Origin: Triplophysa rosa
Lineage: Eukaryota > Chordata > Actinopteri > Cypriniformes > Nemacheilidae
Assembly: GCF_024868665.1 (NCBI RefSeq)
Contig: NC_079890.1
Location: 37,856,079 to 37,920,078, forward strand
Direction: 5' to 3'
DNA length: 64,000 nt
Shown here: piece by piece, positions 36,512-48,391 of the stretch
Numbering within the stretch: the first letter of the stretch is position 1
Layout: each line of letters starts with the position of its first letter
Position numbers and translations under genes: made by a program
Notes under the pieces: model-generated
Database searches by the model: none
Seen by the model: the letters and a program-made list of their open reading frames with translations, nothing else
What the model was told of the DNA's origin: nothing

Positions 36512-36952
36512 GTGAGTGCGCGTCATCCCGTCCTCTCCAAGCGTCAGAAAACGCATTGTCATCGATGCGATCCATAAAAAGGTCATTTTTTATTTAGGCT
36601 TTTTAATCGCTTATTGTGCTCAGTTAACGCTCATTCATGTCTGTGTGCATTACAAGCGCAACCTTGCGTCAACAACCTATTACGTTTGTTCATTAAATAT
36701 ATTTGTTATTATACACTTAGGCCCTATATAAAGAATCTGTTGAGTGTTCGTTAAAATGTTTTGATGTGATGCAATGGTGAGGGATCTGTGGCCCACCTAA
36801 TGATGCAAACGCATCTGCAGTAATGCAAATACTTAACAAAAAATGCATTTGTTCAGTAATTTGTTTGTTGTGTGTATGTATTAAGTGAATTGTGTTTTTT
36901 TTCTCCGTTTCAGTTGTGTTTCTGCTGTGTGTGAAACAGGATCATAAACATC

Positions 36953-39900
36953 ATGTCACTGTATCCCTCTCTAGAAGACATGAAGGTGGATAAGTTCATC
37001 CAGGTTGGTCACACATGTGGTTTTCCCTGACATAAAAACAGTTTGATTTGAATCTATCTTTAGGCTGCAGATTTTTTTCAAAGCAGCTTTACAGGAAGGT
37101 TCATTTATTATTGAAAGAACCTGCATGCTATATATTTCACTATTTATTATTTTCTGTGCATGCCTTTGTTGTTGTTTGTTGACTCTAAAATGTATTTAGC
37201 TTACTGTAAACCTGCTTTGCAACAATGGAAAATCGTGAAAGAAATACATTTATTTGAACTGTATAATTATGCTTTCAAGCTCTTAATAAAAAACAAGCGT
37301 AAACATTCTGTCGAAATGACCTTCTGCGCATGTCTTATAGACGGTTTCAACTTAACAACGTAAACGTTACTGCGCATGCGCACATTCGTGACCCCAACCG
37401 AACTTCCGATACAATCAAAAGAAACCTAGAAGAATATGGCGTTATTTTGATGACAAATGTCGCGAGCGCATTATTACAAGGCGAGAGCGCATTCTTGTAA
37501 TACGAGCGCGCGAATCTCTCCGCTCGCACGCCGATTTCCTTTGCTCGTGCACAAAACTGGACGCGCGCTTTCAATTATACGCTGCTCTCTTATGAATTTT
37601 CTCTCCTCTCGCTCAGTGAGCGTGTGCGCACTCAAAATGCGTGCCGTGCATCCACGAATCCTTTGGTACTCTTGCTCTCGAGAGGTCCTCCTGTGCGTTC
37701 CAGGCATTATAGGATGTCAAAAGTAGTCAACCAATCAGGGATAGGCTTCCACAGCGGGCCAATGAAAACGCGACCTCTTACATGGCATCTTATTGGTTGA
37801 AAGTGACTCGACGTATTCAACGAAGCGAGATGGATCCACCACGTTCTCAGGTAACAATATTAATATATTTGATGCAACATTATTAATCAAATGTATATTA
37901 GAAATGAACGGGGCATTAGGATGCTTTGTAGGCTACATATAAACATCCTAGTCAGTTTAACTACCATGTTATTCAAACAAAACAGGCCAACACCCTCAAG
38001 TTCATGTGGTCCTCATGCATGTCGTACACTAAACACAGTATTGTCAAAATAGTACTAAATTGATTACCGAACAATTTAGATTGGTGTCTTAAGTTAGCTT
38101 TATTCTAAAATAATAAAGTATAATAAGTATAATAAAGTAACGGTACATATCAAAACAATAATAGCAGTGGAGTATGATCCTCCCAAGAGCGCAACATGCA
38201 ACATAGGGCATGACGTCAGCTTCACACTCTTTAATTATCATGGTGACGATTTTAGATTATTTTAGCATTTTATTTTATACTAACAGATTTGGAATGCATT
38301 TGGAAAATCATATAATATTCTATACCTATTTGGTTATGCATTTAATGCATTTGCAGACAGACACTGTAAGTGTTCTGCATTCAGTGTTCCAGAAGTTCAG
38401 GGCATAAAACGGAACTTCTATGCAATATACCAAACGCTCCCTTATCGTTCATTTCTAATATACAGAAGAACCGTTACTTGGCTAAACTTGTCTCTCCAAT
38501 GTTTTGACCAAGGGGCGATCTTCCGGTCTCTCTCGTGAAACCAACAGGAAGTGACTAAAACTGCAATTCATCAACTGGCCGCTAGAGGCGGGCTCCAAAA
38601 CAGAGCAGAATCTCATTGAGCCCCATGTTAAAATGGCCAACTTTACAGCTAAAAAAACATGTTTACAGCCTGGTACAAAAAGTATTTTGGTCTATATAGG
38701 TAATTTTGCCCTTCATGACAACTGTGAGGGGGGTGAATATTTTTATAACTCATCCGTTTAGATTATATTAAGCCTTAAAATCCTGCATAATTAAGGGCGT
38801 GGCCACTTGAGTGACAGGTGTACATTTAGCTGTCACATGCACATTTTTTGTGTAGTTTCAGGTAATTTACCTCAAGAGTAAGCTGTAAACGTATAAATGT
38901 CAACCGCCAATAAATCGAGCTTGGCTGGCGTGGTTTGTTTCAGCAGCCAGGCACATCAGCTCCACCCACGTCCTGCCTATTTGCCCATTCTCGATTATCC
39001 GGGAGTGACGCGCGATGCCAAGATGGCGACGACCGGCTCCGCCTACTTTAGGCTTCATTTATACTCTTCACAAACCTACGGGTGACCACGGACACTACGT
39101 CCATATTTTATGGTTTTGAATTTAGACTGCGATACCAAGCTCAACCGCTAGATGTCAGTGTACCATACTGTTTCTTTAAATGCGACCGAACTAAAGGACC
39201 CCTTCAACAAATTGTTTATTTAATAAAATGAACATACAACAACATTCAACAAATGTTTATTCAATGCAGTTGTTATACAGTAAAATAATAATGTAAATTA
39301 ATATTAACATAAATTTAAAAAATATATAAATAGTTATATAATTAGACACTAGCCAAACACAAACCGGAAATTAACTGGAGGTCAGCCGCGCGCGCGTCCG
39401 ATGAAACGCCCTGCGTTCCAATACGCATACAATCCGCCCTAATAGTATTCGAAAGTAGTATGTCCCAAATCGTAGTATGTTGAAAATAGTATTCCAAAGA
39501 TTCCCGGATGGTCGACTACTTCCGGTATAAACTCGAAGTGCAGAGTGATGCACACACTCACCACGAGTAGGCGTAGTTTAGTTAGTTTAATTAACAAATG
39601 TAAGTATACAGTAAACATTACATATGAAATAATGAACGAATAAATATTTTATTGGCCACAATGTTGTCTAGGCAACAACGGCCACTTCCGCTTCCTGTTA
39701 GTATGTGTTAATATTATTCTCAAATGATCCCGTGAATGTGTGTTTTCTTCCCGTAGGCTCACAACACACCCACCGCCAGCCCGTCGAAAGCTTTACCTCT
39801 TCCAGAATCATCCAGAACCCAGCATGAGCTGAGCATCAGTTACTATGAGTCAAAGACTGAAGAGACGGGTATGAATCAGTCATACGTGACTACATATGTC

Positions 39901-42900
39901 CACAGCAGATAAGAGGTTTATATCATTCTGCATGGTCAGCGTGTGCTTGTGTGTTTAGGCACGTCAGGCAGGTTGTACCCGGAGCTGAATGAGTTTATGG
40001 GTTTAAACCTCAGTGCAGATGCTCTACAGACTTTTTCATCTTCAGTCCCCGACCAGAGCAGAGGGGTGAGTACGTTGTTGGATTGTACATTTGTACATCA
40101 AAGTAGGATACTGTACAGTAGATCTCACCCAAAATTCTTACCAGGAAATACATAGTAAACGGATCTGTAAAGAAATACTTTTGCTGATTCATTTCATTCA
40201 CCCGGTATAGTCAAGTTCGGTTATTTATGTTAAAAAGTGTAACATGAATGAAACCAGTGTAACCAGTAGCCTAAGCCTACATTGTGATGTTACCATATAA
40301 GGTACTGGGCCTTTGCCAAAATATTTTAAACAGTGTTAGTAACGATTAATCGCGACTAATCGTTTGCAGAATAAACGTTTTTGTTTACATAATATATGTT
40401 GGTGTACTGCGTATGATAATTATGTATATATAAATACACGTACATGCATGTACTGTATATAATTAAGAAATATGTAACTTTTGATATGTTTTATATTTAT
40501 ATATATATATATATATTATATATAAATATTAAATATATTTTTTCTTAAAATCATGCATCCATGTGTGTGTATTTATAAATACATAATTATCACACACAGT
40601 ACACCAACATATATTATGTAAACAAAAACTTTTATTCTGCAAACGATTAGTCGCGATTAATCGTTATGCAGCCTAGTAATGTGCATGTCCATGCTTTTGT
40701 TTCAGACTCTCAGTGTCCGGGCGTCCGGCGCGAGCTGGGCGGCAGCACCAATAACAGGGAGTGACATGGGAGTGAAGAGGGCTGAGATTCGACAGGGTGT
40801 ACGGGAGGTGGTGCTTTGCAAAGACATGGATGGGAAGATTGGTCTCCGTCTCAAAGCCATTGACAATGTATGACTTTACTGTTCTTTAAAACATTAAGCC
40901 AGAAACAACGGTTTCATCGGAAACACTCGACTGGCCCGAAGTTAACATCCGGTCTGTTTAATTTATATTAATATTTTATTGTGTATTGTATTGAATTAAT
41001 TTAAAACTACTCAACAGTTCTTTGCGGAGATCTTCCAAAAGTTAAGTTTGAGCCACAGAACATTTGTTTATGTTGTTGCCGCTGAAACCGTCTATACAGA
41101 AATGTGAACGTTGTTATACATGCTTGTAAACAATGAATCTATATATGTATCATATGTTCTAGGTAATTGTGGTTTTCATCAGAAACATTCACCTGTAAAC
41201 TCTTGCAGTAACCTGACCGTTGCCATTGTGTGTGTTTGCGCTTCAGGGTGTGTTTGTGCAGCTGGTGCAGGCGAACACCGCCGCAGCGCTGGGTGGATTG
41301 CGGTTCGGAGATCAGATTCTGCAGATCAACGGCGAATCGTGCGCCGGCTGGAGCAGCGATCAAGCGCACAAGGTCCTGAAGAGCGCCAACGCAGAGCGCA
41401 TCACGCTGGCCGTGCGAGACAGGTACAAACACAACATGTATGGAGCATGACTGCAGCTGTGCTGCTGTTTTATTCATGAGGATCAGATGCTTCAGACTGA
41501 ATTATTGATGAACGGATCAGACACAGGAGCGTGTGCTGTCCAGTTTTAAAAACGTTGTGTTGCAATGCTTGAAATGCTAAAATGGTCGTCCTTAAAGATG
41601 AGGTGACACACGCAGTTTCTGCCAATCTCATATTCATCTTGAGTACCTATAGAGTATTATAAAAAGGTCAGTTCTGGTCCTTGATTCTGATTGGTTGAGC
41701 CGAGTTCCCTGCAAAAAATAATCTTGAATTGAGTGACTAAGAAAAAGGTAAACCTTAATTCAAGATTATTTTTCTTTCCCCATTGTTCAATTTTTTTGCT
41801 TGTTTTAAACACAAATTAACTGAAATTTCATATTTTTTGACTAAAAACGAGACTTATTTTCTTAGGTCAGTTTGCTCATCAAGAAAATGCATCTTGATTC
41901 AAGAATTTTTCGACATTTTTTTTCGACAGAAAGTCATTTAAGCCGTTATAAAATACCATGATTTATAACTGCTGACCACATTACATAGCCTAAATATCAC
42001 TTTATTTACTTTATTTTATGAAACCTTATTTATGAAGAATATTTAGTTTGTTCAAATTTATAAAAGACATATACAGCTGTACGATTATTTCCGGAAAAAG
42101 ACGAGCGCCTGAAGGCGTGCAGGGGGACGGAACTACAGCACGAGCACACAATACATCATTGCATTGATTCACTATAAAGTTTGTGTTGTTTACATTATGC
42201 ACGTACACGCCGATTACCAACAAAACACAGTCATATAACTTAGTTTGACTTACCGGGTGCGGTTCATGTCCGACATCTTTTAGCGCTGCGACCGCGCCAT
42301 CTATCAGTTTCAAACCATCTCCAAATCCAGCGTTATATCCACCGTTTATATAACATTCATCACTGAAATGCAGTGAACAAACAAACACAGCTAAACTTCC
42401 ATCAGCCGGGTGAAGCGGCATTGATGGGCGTGTTCTTTCTCACGCTCGCTGGATGACGCATGGGCGTGCTTTTCCAGGAGAATTGTCCAATAAGGGACTA
42501 AGAAACGAGACGGGAATCCATGTTTGAAAAAAACTTTCCGAAACCTGTACGAACCCTGGCGGAGTGAATCGGGCACAGAAATACTACGTCATACGTCCAA
42601 CTCGTTTTTTGACAAGTTGACCATGTTAAATCCTGAGTACCTACACAGTAGTATTGCATACGTCGTATCTTCGAAGAGTATTTAGAAGCCAGCACGTTGA
42701 ACAGTGTAAAGAAGTCAGAATGCATGAAATGGCATGCTGCCGCCGCTTTAAAAAAAGGAAACAACATGTAAGGTTGTGCAAAAGAATTAAAGGTTAGGCC
42801 TATAGCTAGTTGGCGCACATCAGAAAACTAAAGAGACGCTGCAAAACATTATGTAAATCTGACACATTTCACAAAGAAACAACAGGCGAAGTTGTAGTTC

Positions 42901-43557
42901 GATGCTTGTGCGTCTTATAATAAAAGTAGAAACCATCATTAAAAGACTCCGTCCCCGTTTGCAGGCCACTGGAGAGAACCGTCACCCTTCACAAGGACAT
43001 GAGCGGACAACTGGGATTCATCTTTAAAAAAAGCCGAATCACTTCAATAGTGAAGGACAGCTCATCGGCACGAAACGGACTCCTCACCGACCATCAGATC
43101 TGTGAGATCAACGGTCAGAACATCATTGGACTGAAGGTAAAAACCCCATTTGTGTGCTTTCGCTTGTGCGCTCAATGCAACACAAGCAGGTGACTTGTGA
43201 GCTGTAAACCATTATTTTTGTTTCTCGTCTTTTATTAGGACCCCCAAATCACCGACATCCTTAATTCCAGCGGGGGTGTCGTCACGGTAACGGTGATGCC
43301 GGTGGTTATCTTTGAACACATGATGAAAAGGTATGGAAAATAAACGGCGGGTGGACAAAAGCCCGTGCCAGTCAGGCCTCTATTCATTCCGCTTTACCAA
43401 AAGACTCATTCCTTTGTGCTTTACTTCCCCTCGCAAACGTGTCCTTAACATCTGACATCGCTTTACTTTCTTGTTTCCTCTCGATTCTCTCTGTCGCCGC
43501 AGGATGTCCAGCAGTATTGTGAAGTCGCTAATGGATCACGCTGTCCCCGAGGTGTGA
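36953..43557 (+). CDS. sdcbp: Syntenin-1 (syndecan-binding protein), complete
   Basis: Cytosolic tandem-PDZ adaptor that binds syndecan tails, PIP2 and ALIX in endosomal sorting and exosome formation. Coding exons: 36953-37003, 39757-39868, 39959-40065, 40706-40867, 41247-41422, 42965-43136, 43239-43330, 43503-43557; phases join to 308 residues (human 298). The N-terminus [17 protein letters not shown] is characteristic. ALIX-type LYPxL motifs are present at residues 3-7 (LYPSL) and 60-64 (LYPEL); human syntenin has an extra overlapping one. PDZ1 contains [19 protein letters not shown] and [14 protein letters not shown]2 has QLGFIFKK and [16 protein letters not shown]. It ends [10 protein letters not shown] as in the human protein. 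The first coding donor is GTTGGT, weak but supported by phase. sdcbp2 is less likely given the N-terminal and C-terminal matches. Confidence 0.95.
37380..37860. other. CpG-rich anonymous segment inside sdcbp intron
   Basis: Unusually dense in CGCG/GAGCGC words (e.g. CGAGCGCATTATTACAAGGCGAGAGCGC) compared with the AT-rich intron around it. Possibly part of a transposon; no ends or exon identified. Confidence 0.35.
38510..38830. repeat. Interspersed repeat fragment in sdcbp intron
   Basis: The stretch with AACTGGCCGCTAGAGGCGGGCTCCAAAA and CTCATTGAGCCCCATGTTAAAATGGCCAACTTTACAGC is of a type I recognise as recurrent in teleost genomes; class not assigned. Confidence 0.45.
40330..40675. mobile_element. 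Diverged GATTAATCG MITE in sdcbp intron
   Basis: ACGATTAATCGCGACTAATCGTTTGCAGAATAAA at the left mirrors TTTATTCTGCAAACGATTAGTCGCGATTAATCGT at the right. The interior has ACATAATATATGTTGGTGTACTG arms. Related to 31026-31371 but with altered termini. Confidence 0.75.
41640..42650. mobile_element. Transposon-derived block in sdcbp intron 6
   Basis: Contains several fish repeat fragments: GCAAAAAATAATCTTGAATT with its mirror AATTCAAGATTATTTTT at 41712-41775, and a block with GACGGGAATCCATGTTTGAAAAAAAC near 42510. It also holds a THAP-like coding fragment on the minus strand. Outer ends not resolved. Confidence 0.45.
42255..42421 (-). pseudogene. THAP-domain-like exon fragment, probably transposase-derived
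   Basis: The minus-strand frame reads [13 protein letters not shown] followed by [11 protein letters not shown] and ends at a good donor GTAAGT (42254 side). C-x-x-H-F and a late LK..AVP-type segment are the second half of a THAP zinc finger as found in P-element/Kolobok transposases and THAP proteins. The first half (C-x-x-C) is not seen upstream. Too short to name a family. Confidence 0.4.
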
Positions 43558-44090
43558 GGTGCTTCCGATCGCTACCGTACGGCAAAGGGGGCTTCGTTGC
43601 ACGAGGGCTCGGTTTGGAGGCGTTTGCACCGCGGATGTTTGCGTTTGTGTGTGATTTTGTGCATGTGTGTGAGAGCGACCATCAACAGACAGACACGAGA
43701 AAACATTCAGTTTTACCTTGAAATAGTTCACCCAAAAAATCTTCATGTAGTTCCAAACTCCTATGACTTTCTTTATTCCATGAAAAACAAACTTTCTTGC
43801 TATAAATATGAATATCATAATAGAATAATTATAACTGTCCATGTGTCCCATATACTATGTTAAGTCTTCAAAAGTTACACGGTACAACAGCATTATTGTT
43901 TTCCGGGACTGTTCTGTTAAATGTGTAAAAGTAAATACATTTTATGATACTTCAATCTTCCTTGTTGTTCACAGATCTCAACAGCATCTCTAAGGTTTGG
44001 AAAGACATGACTAAGTTAATTATGACAGTATTTTTATTTTTGGGTGTACTGTTGCTTTAAATATTCTCCTTCATCTTTAAATACAACATG

Positions 44091-44967
44091 CAGAGCTGGG
44101 TAGTAACGGATTACATGTAATCTGGATGACGTAATCTGATTCCAAAAATCAAGTACTCGTAATTAGAGTAAACTACATTTTAAAATACTCGTAATCAGAC
44201 TACAGTTACTTTTTTATGGATTACATATTATTCACAGAATGCCAGTAAGTCGTTTACAGTTTAGTGATTCTCCTACATTTTTATTTCAGCTTTTTAGATT
44301 TTTTAAATAATAAACATATCTACTATTTATATATGTTTGTGGTTCTTCAAGTTTTTTCTGAGAGGGAAAGGGTTTGGAATCGCACACAGAGATGCAAAAT
44401 GGAGCAGCACTCAGCATTTGACCGCTGAATGTATAGACACAAGGGGTGTGACAAGAAATGTACCCCTCGAGATGAGATGAGACACAAGATTGTGTTCACA
44501 AGAACAAGACAAGATTTTTACAGTATTTTTAAGGAATCCTCAGTGATGAAATATATGAAAAATAGTATTTTATTCAACTGAAAATCACAAAAAAATCAGC
44601 TTTAATGAATGTCATTTTACGTCTAGTTTTATGAATTATAATATGATTTAAAAGTGGCAGGGCATCTTTAATACTAATTTCACCGTCAAACTCCATCAAA
44701 AAAAATCTTCTCTCGAGATCTTGTGGCACGAGATCTTGTCGCACCCCTAACAGACACCATTTCATTTTTAAGGAAACTCTTGGGAGAACTTCATTGTTAC
44801 TATCAGTAAACACAAACAGCAAGTTATATGAGTGTTAGCATTTTGTCTTTACTGCACTTTAAAAAGATGTCGAGGCTCTTGTTAGTGATAAAGAATGGAA
44901 TATATATTTTTATGTGTAATTCATAATCATTAACGGATTACAATTCATAAGCAATCTACCCAGCTCT
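44091..44967. mobile_element. MITE with AGAGCTGGGTAGTAACGGATTAC ends
   Basis: Left AGAGCTGGGTAGTAACGGATTACATGTAATC; right end TAACGGATTACAATTCATAAGCAATCTACCCAGCTCT. AGAGCTGGGTAG is perfectly inverted. Interrupted by the element at 44442-44748. Confidence 0.75.
44442..44748. mobile_element. Nested MITE, AGGGGTGTGACAAG ends
   Basis: AGGGGTGTGACAAGAAATGTACCCCTCGAGATGAGATGAGACACAAGAT at the left; ATCTTGTGGCACGAGATCTTGTCGCACCCCT at the right. Sits inside the 44091-44967 element and so inserted later. Confidence 0.65.
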
Positions 44968-45815
44968 ACATGTAACGCCTGAAGGTCATTTGAAATCCTC
45001 TCAGTTCTCAAAACATCCCACAAAAATAAATATTAAAATATATAACAGCTTGCTGACACCATTTTAATGATAATAATGCAGGTACAAATACAGTTTGAAA
45101 GCCATTTAAATCTATGCACCGCTGAAAAAAGTTGTGTACATGAAAATGCAGGAGAGTTAAGAGATCAGTTCTGTTTGTGTTTGTTTCTTTGTTTGTTTGT
45201 TTTGTACATAGTAAGCATTGCAATAGATTGCTTTCCTCAGAATCGGTTTGTATTTACTGTAACTCGCTGGCTTACAAATGAGCAGCACAATGTTGTGAAA
45301 CTGCTGTTATATGCTCATCTGATATCAGGTGTTTCTTCTCTTAAAGAAATATTGTTTATTAGACCTATTTACAACTTCGTGTCTATCAACAGAATCTGTT
45401 TGTGCTGTGATTTAGAGCTAACTTTGCTCTCATTTTGTTGCCAATATAAAACATTGTGATTATTGCGATGATTTTAATGTTCTTTTTATGTGGCGTGGTT
45501 GCAACCTGCACTCAGGTCAATCCTGCAGGGAAAATTAGTGTAAGAAAACCCAAAGAAAAGAGATAAAAGTATGTGGAGACACAACAGACACTAAGGAGAC
45601 TGATGTAGAAGTAATAAACACAATTGACCACACTTGTTCTGTCTTTCTTTGGCCAAAAACACCACAGTGACTGTTTATGATCAGTAGCGAAATGATAAAC
45701 GATGCCTATGACATCCCACAATCCTTTGCGTAGTTGTTTTGACAAAGAAGTCCAGTTTGAAAACCACAGACATTGCGATTTACTTGAGTCAACCTTTCTT
45801 TTCAATAGTGACGAA

Positions 45816-46285
45816 CAGTGTTGGGCAAGTTACTTGGAAAAAGTAATTAATTACTAGTTACTAATTACATATTCAATAGTGTAGTTAGATTACAGTACAA
45901 ATTACTCTCTCCAAAAAGTATTTAATTACTTATTACTAATTACTTTCTATATCCTATATCAACCTTGATTAGTTAAGTGATTCAAGGATAGACATGAAAC
46001 GGCTCTTTTAATTCATTCAAATAAATAATATAAAACTACATAAAGTAGTATTATTAACTGACCAAAGTATTACAAATGTGAGAATTATACATTAAAGCAC
46101 GGATTTTAAAGATAGACTTTGAATTTTATGTCAATTCCACTATTGCACACACATATTAATTACATCAGAAGTAACTGTAATTAAATTACAGAACAAATAG
46201 AGTAATCCCTTACTTTACTTTTTCAAGGGAAAAGTAATTAAATTACAGTAACTAATCACGTAGCAACTAGTTACACCCAACACTG
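45816..46285 (+). mobile_element. hAT-type MITE (CAGTGTTGGG), copy 1, perfect 8-bp target duplication
   Basis: 470 bp; ends CAGTGTTGGGCAAGTTACT and AACTAGTTACACCCAACACTG. GTGACGAA lies at both 45808-45815 and 46286-46293. The interior is built of TAATTACT/AGTAATTA words. Copy 2 is at 49405. Confidence 0.92.
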
Positions 46286-46293
46286 GTGACGAA

Positions 46294-47535
46294 TAAACCC
46301 CCCAGGGTTACTTTCTCGGTACATGTTCTTTGTCCGGTAACAATCATTATTTGGTGTATGTTACTCAAGTTTGCCTTTATCACTTCTTATCAGAATAAAA
46401 CATTTTTGAGGAGGAGGAATGTTTATTTTAACAGTTTTTATAGCAGTCGAGAAGGGGTTAAAGGTGGGAGCCGGCGAGCAGTCTATAGAGAATGGGACTT
46501 TAGCGCCCCCTTGGGGATGATTCGAGAAATGAGATTCTCTAGTATGAAAAATAGCTTTTTAGAGGATTTTTGTACCTTTGTAAGGGCAGGCAATATTAGC
46601 TAACAGTGTAAAGACATACAGTATGCATTCCATACAGTTTGTGGGTTGTTTAAATGCATTCGAATAATACTTTTTAATAGACTAATTAAATAGCCTAATT
46701 TAAATTGTTAATGATAGAATCCTCAACACCATTGTATCAATATCCAGTGTCCAGTGCTAGATTATACAGGTTTGTTTCATCTACCATCACACTAGAATAT
46801 GATCTGGAGCTGTTGGGGGTGTATTCTCTTCGGTTTATTGATAAAAAACATGACATCATATTCCTCTGTTAGCTAGGTAAAATAGAGAGGAATAGTTTTG
46901 TCTTTACATTTGTGTCACTTTTGGTGGCATTTTGAACCGGTCCTTTGACTCTTACGGCTGAATTAATAAAGAATCATAAACACCATGTAGAGGCGGTTAG
47001 GCCTACCTCTTCCTGATAGTTGTGTTTATAGGCTAAATGTCCAACTTTACATTGATTAATTGCCAGAAGTGTACCAAACTTGAATATTTCTTTTGAATAT
47101 TTTTGTTAACTTTACTGACTTTACAAGATAGCACAAATCGTTTTTACAGCTAATGACCCCAATTTCAGATAGACATTTGTTCATGGGACATTTAAACATC
47201 TTTTATCATAATCATTTAAAGATGAATAAACCTGACACAAATATGAACATGACCTGACTGAAGAACTGAAATTATATTCAAATGTCAAACATCTATCCAA
47301 TGAGCTGTTGCAGAATGTAATGTGAAGTTTAGTTTAGTCATTTCAGGTAACAGATGTTTGGATGGAGGCTTCAGTTTCACATCCGGTGTGTTATGAACAT
47401 TGTAATTTGCCTTAATAAGAAAACATCTCTCTTGATTTTAACCTTTACTTTCTCAATTTAAATGCTAAAGTAAAATGAATGTGGAAACTTTATTTAGGCT
47501 ATTTAGCAACGTTTTGAGGAGATAGTATTGAGTAT
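46294..47535. other. Intergenic between sdcbp and asph, no gene recognised
   Basis: AT-rich. No exon or bounded repeat seen. Confidence 0.4.
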
Positions 47536-47966
47536 TTAAAGGCATAGTTCACCCAAAAAATGAAACGTCTGTCATCATTTACTCAACCTTATGTAATTTC
47601 ATACCTGTATAAATTTGTTCTGATGAACACAGAGAAAGATATTTGGAAGAATGCTAGTAATTTTCAGTTCCGGGACATCATTGACTACCATAGTAGGAAG
47701 AATGAAATGGTATCAAAGGTGCCCCAGAACTCTTTGTTTTCCTAAATTCTTCAAAATATCTCATTATGTGTTGAACAGAACCAAAAAAATACATTTTTTT
47801 CCTACTATGGTAGTGGATGATGTCCCAGAACTGAAAATTGCTAACATTCTTCCAAATATCTTCCTTTGTGTTCAACAGAACAAAGAAATGTATACAGGCT
47901 TGAAACTACCTGAGAGTCAGTAAATGATAATAGATTTTACATTTTAGATGAACTATCCCTTTAAAT
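47536..47966. mobile_element. MITE, TTAAAGGCATAGTTCACCCAAAAA family, upstream of asph
   Basis: Left TTTAAAGGCATAGTTCACCCAAAAAATGAAACGTCTGTCATCATTTACTC; right AGATGAACTATCCCTTTAAA. The interior matches 28517-28925 (TTCCGGGACATCATTGACTACCATAGTAG and its mirror). Confidence 0.8.
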
Positions 47967-48351
47967 ACTCAATCTTGCTTATACACTCTAATATAGTTAC
48001 AATTATTGTTAGTATTTTTGACTTTAAAATGTTTTTTAAGACACGAAACTCTCGCGAGGACACGTCTGCGTGATCACTGCCACGTTCTATTCCAGAGTTG
48101 CGCTAAGTGGGCGGGAGTAGGAGAACTGATCGCTGATTGGTTTCATGACGCCTTACGCTTTCGTATGGCGGTTTCGTATTGGACTACTTCCACGTCTGTC
48201 AACTGTAGATAGGTTCCGCTTTACCTCAGCTGGATGTGAGATTTGTGTGAGATTTCTGCTCGAGTCGTTGCATACAACGCAGAAGTTTTAAACGGAATTA
48301 TTACTCAGTTATTATATTACTCAATAAGCATATTACTACATTATTTTAAAC

Positions 48352-48391
48352 ATGGGCCAGAAGAAAACTCTTCGCTCTCAGGCCAGGAAAG
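48352..48391 (+). CDS. asph: asph alternative first coding exon A
   Basis: Starts ATGGGCCAGAAGAAAACTC and encodes MGQKKTLRSQARK plus one base, then donor GTAAAA. It resembles the start of human ASPH (MAQRKNAKSS), the first exon driven by the widely used promoter P1. The 150 bases upstream (48040-48250) are CpG-containing and lack a TATA box. Confidence 0.75.

Noticed and set aside
41712..41775. Inverted CAAGATTATT/AATAATCTTG words as a transcription terminator hairpin
   Set aside because: The gene is transcribed by RNA polymerase II and continues for several exons; the palindrome belongs to a dispersed fish repeat.
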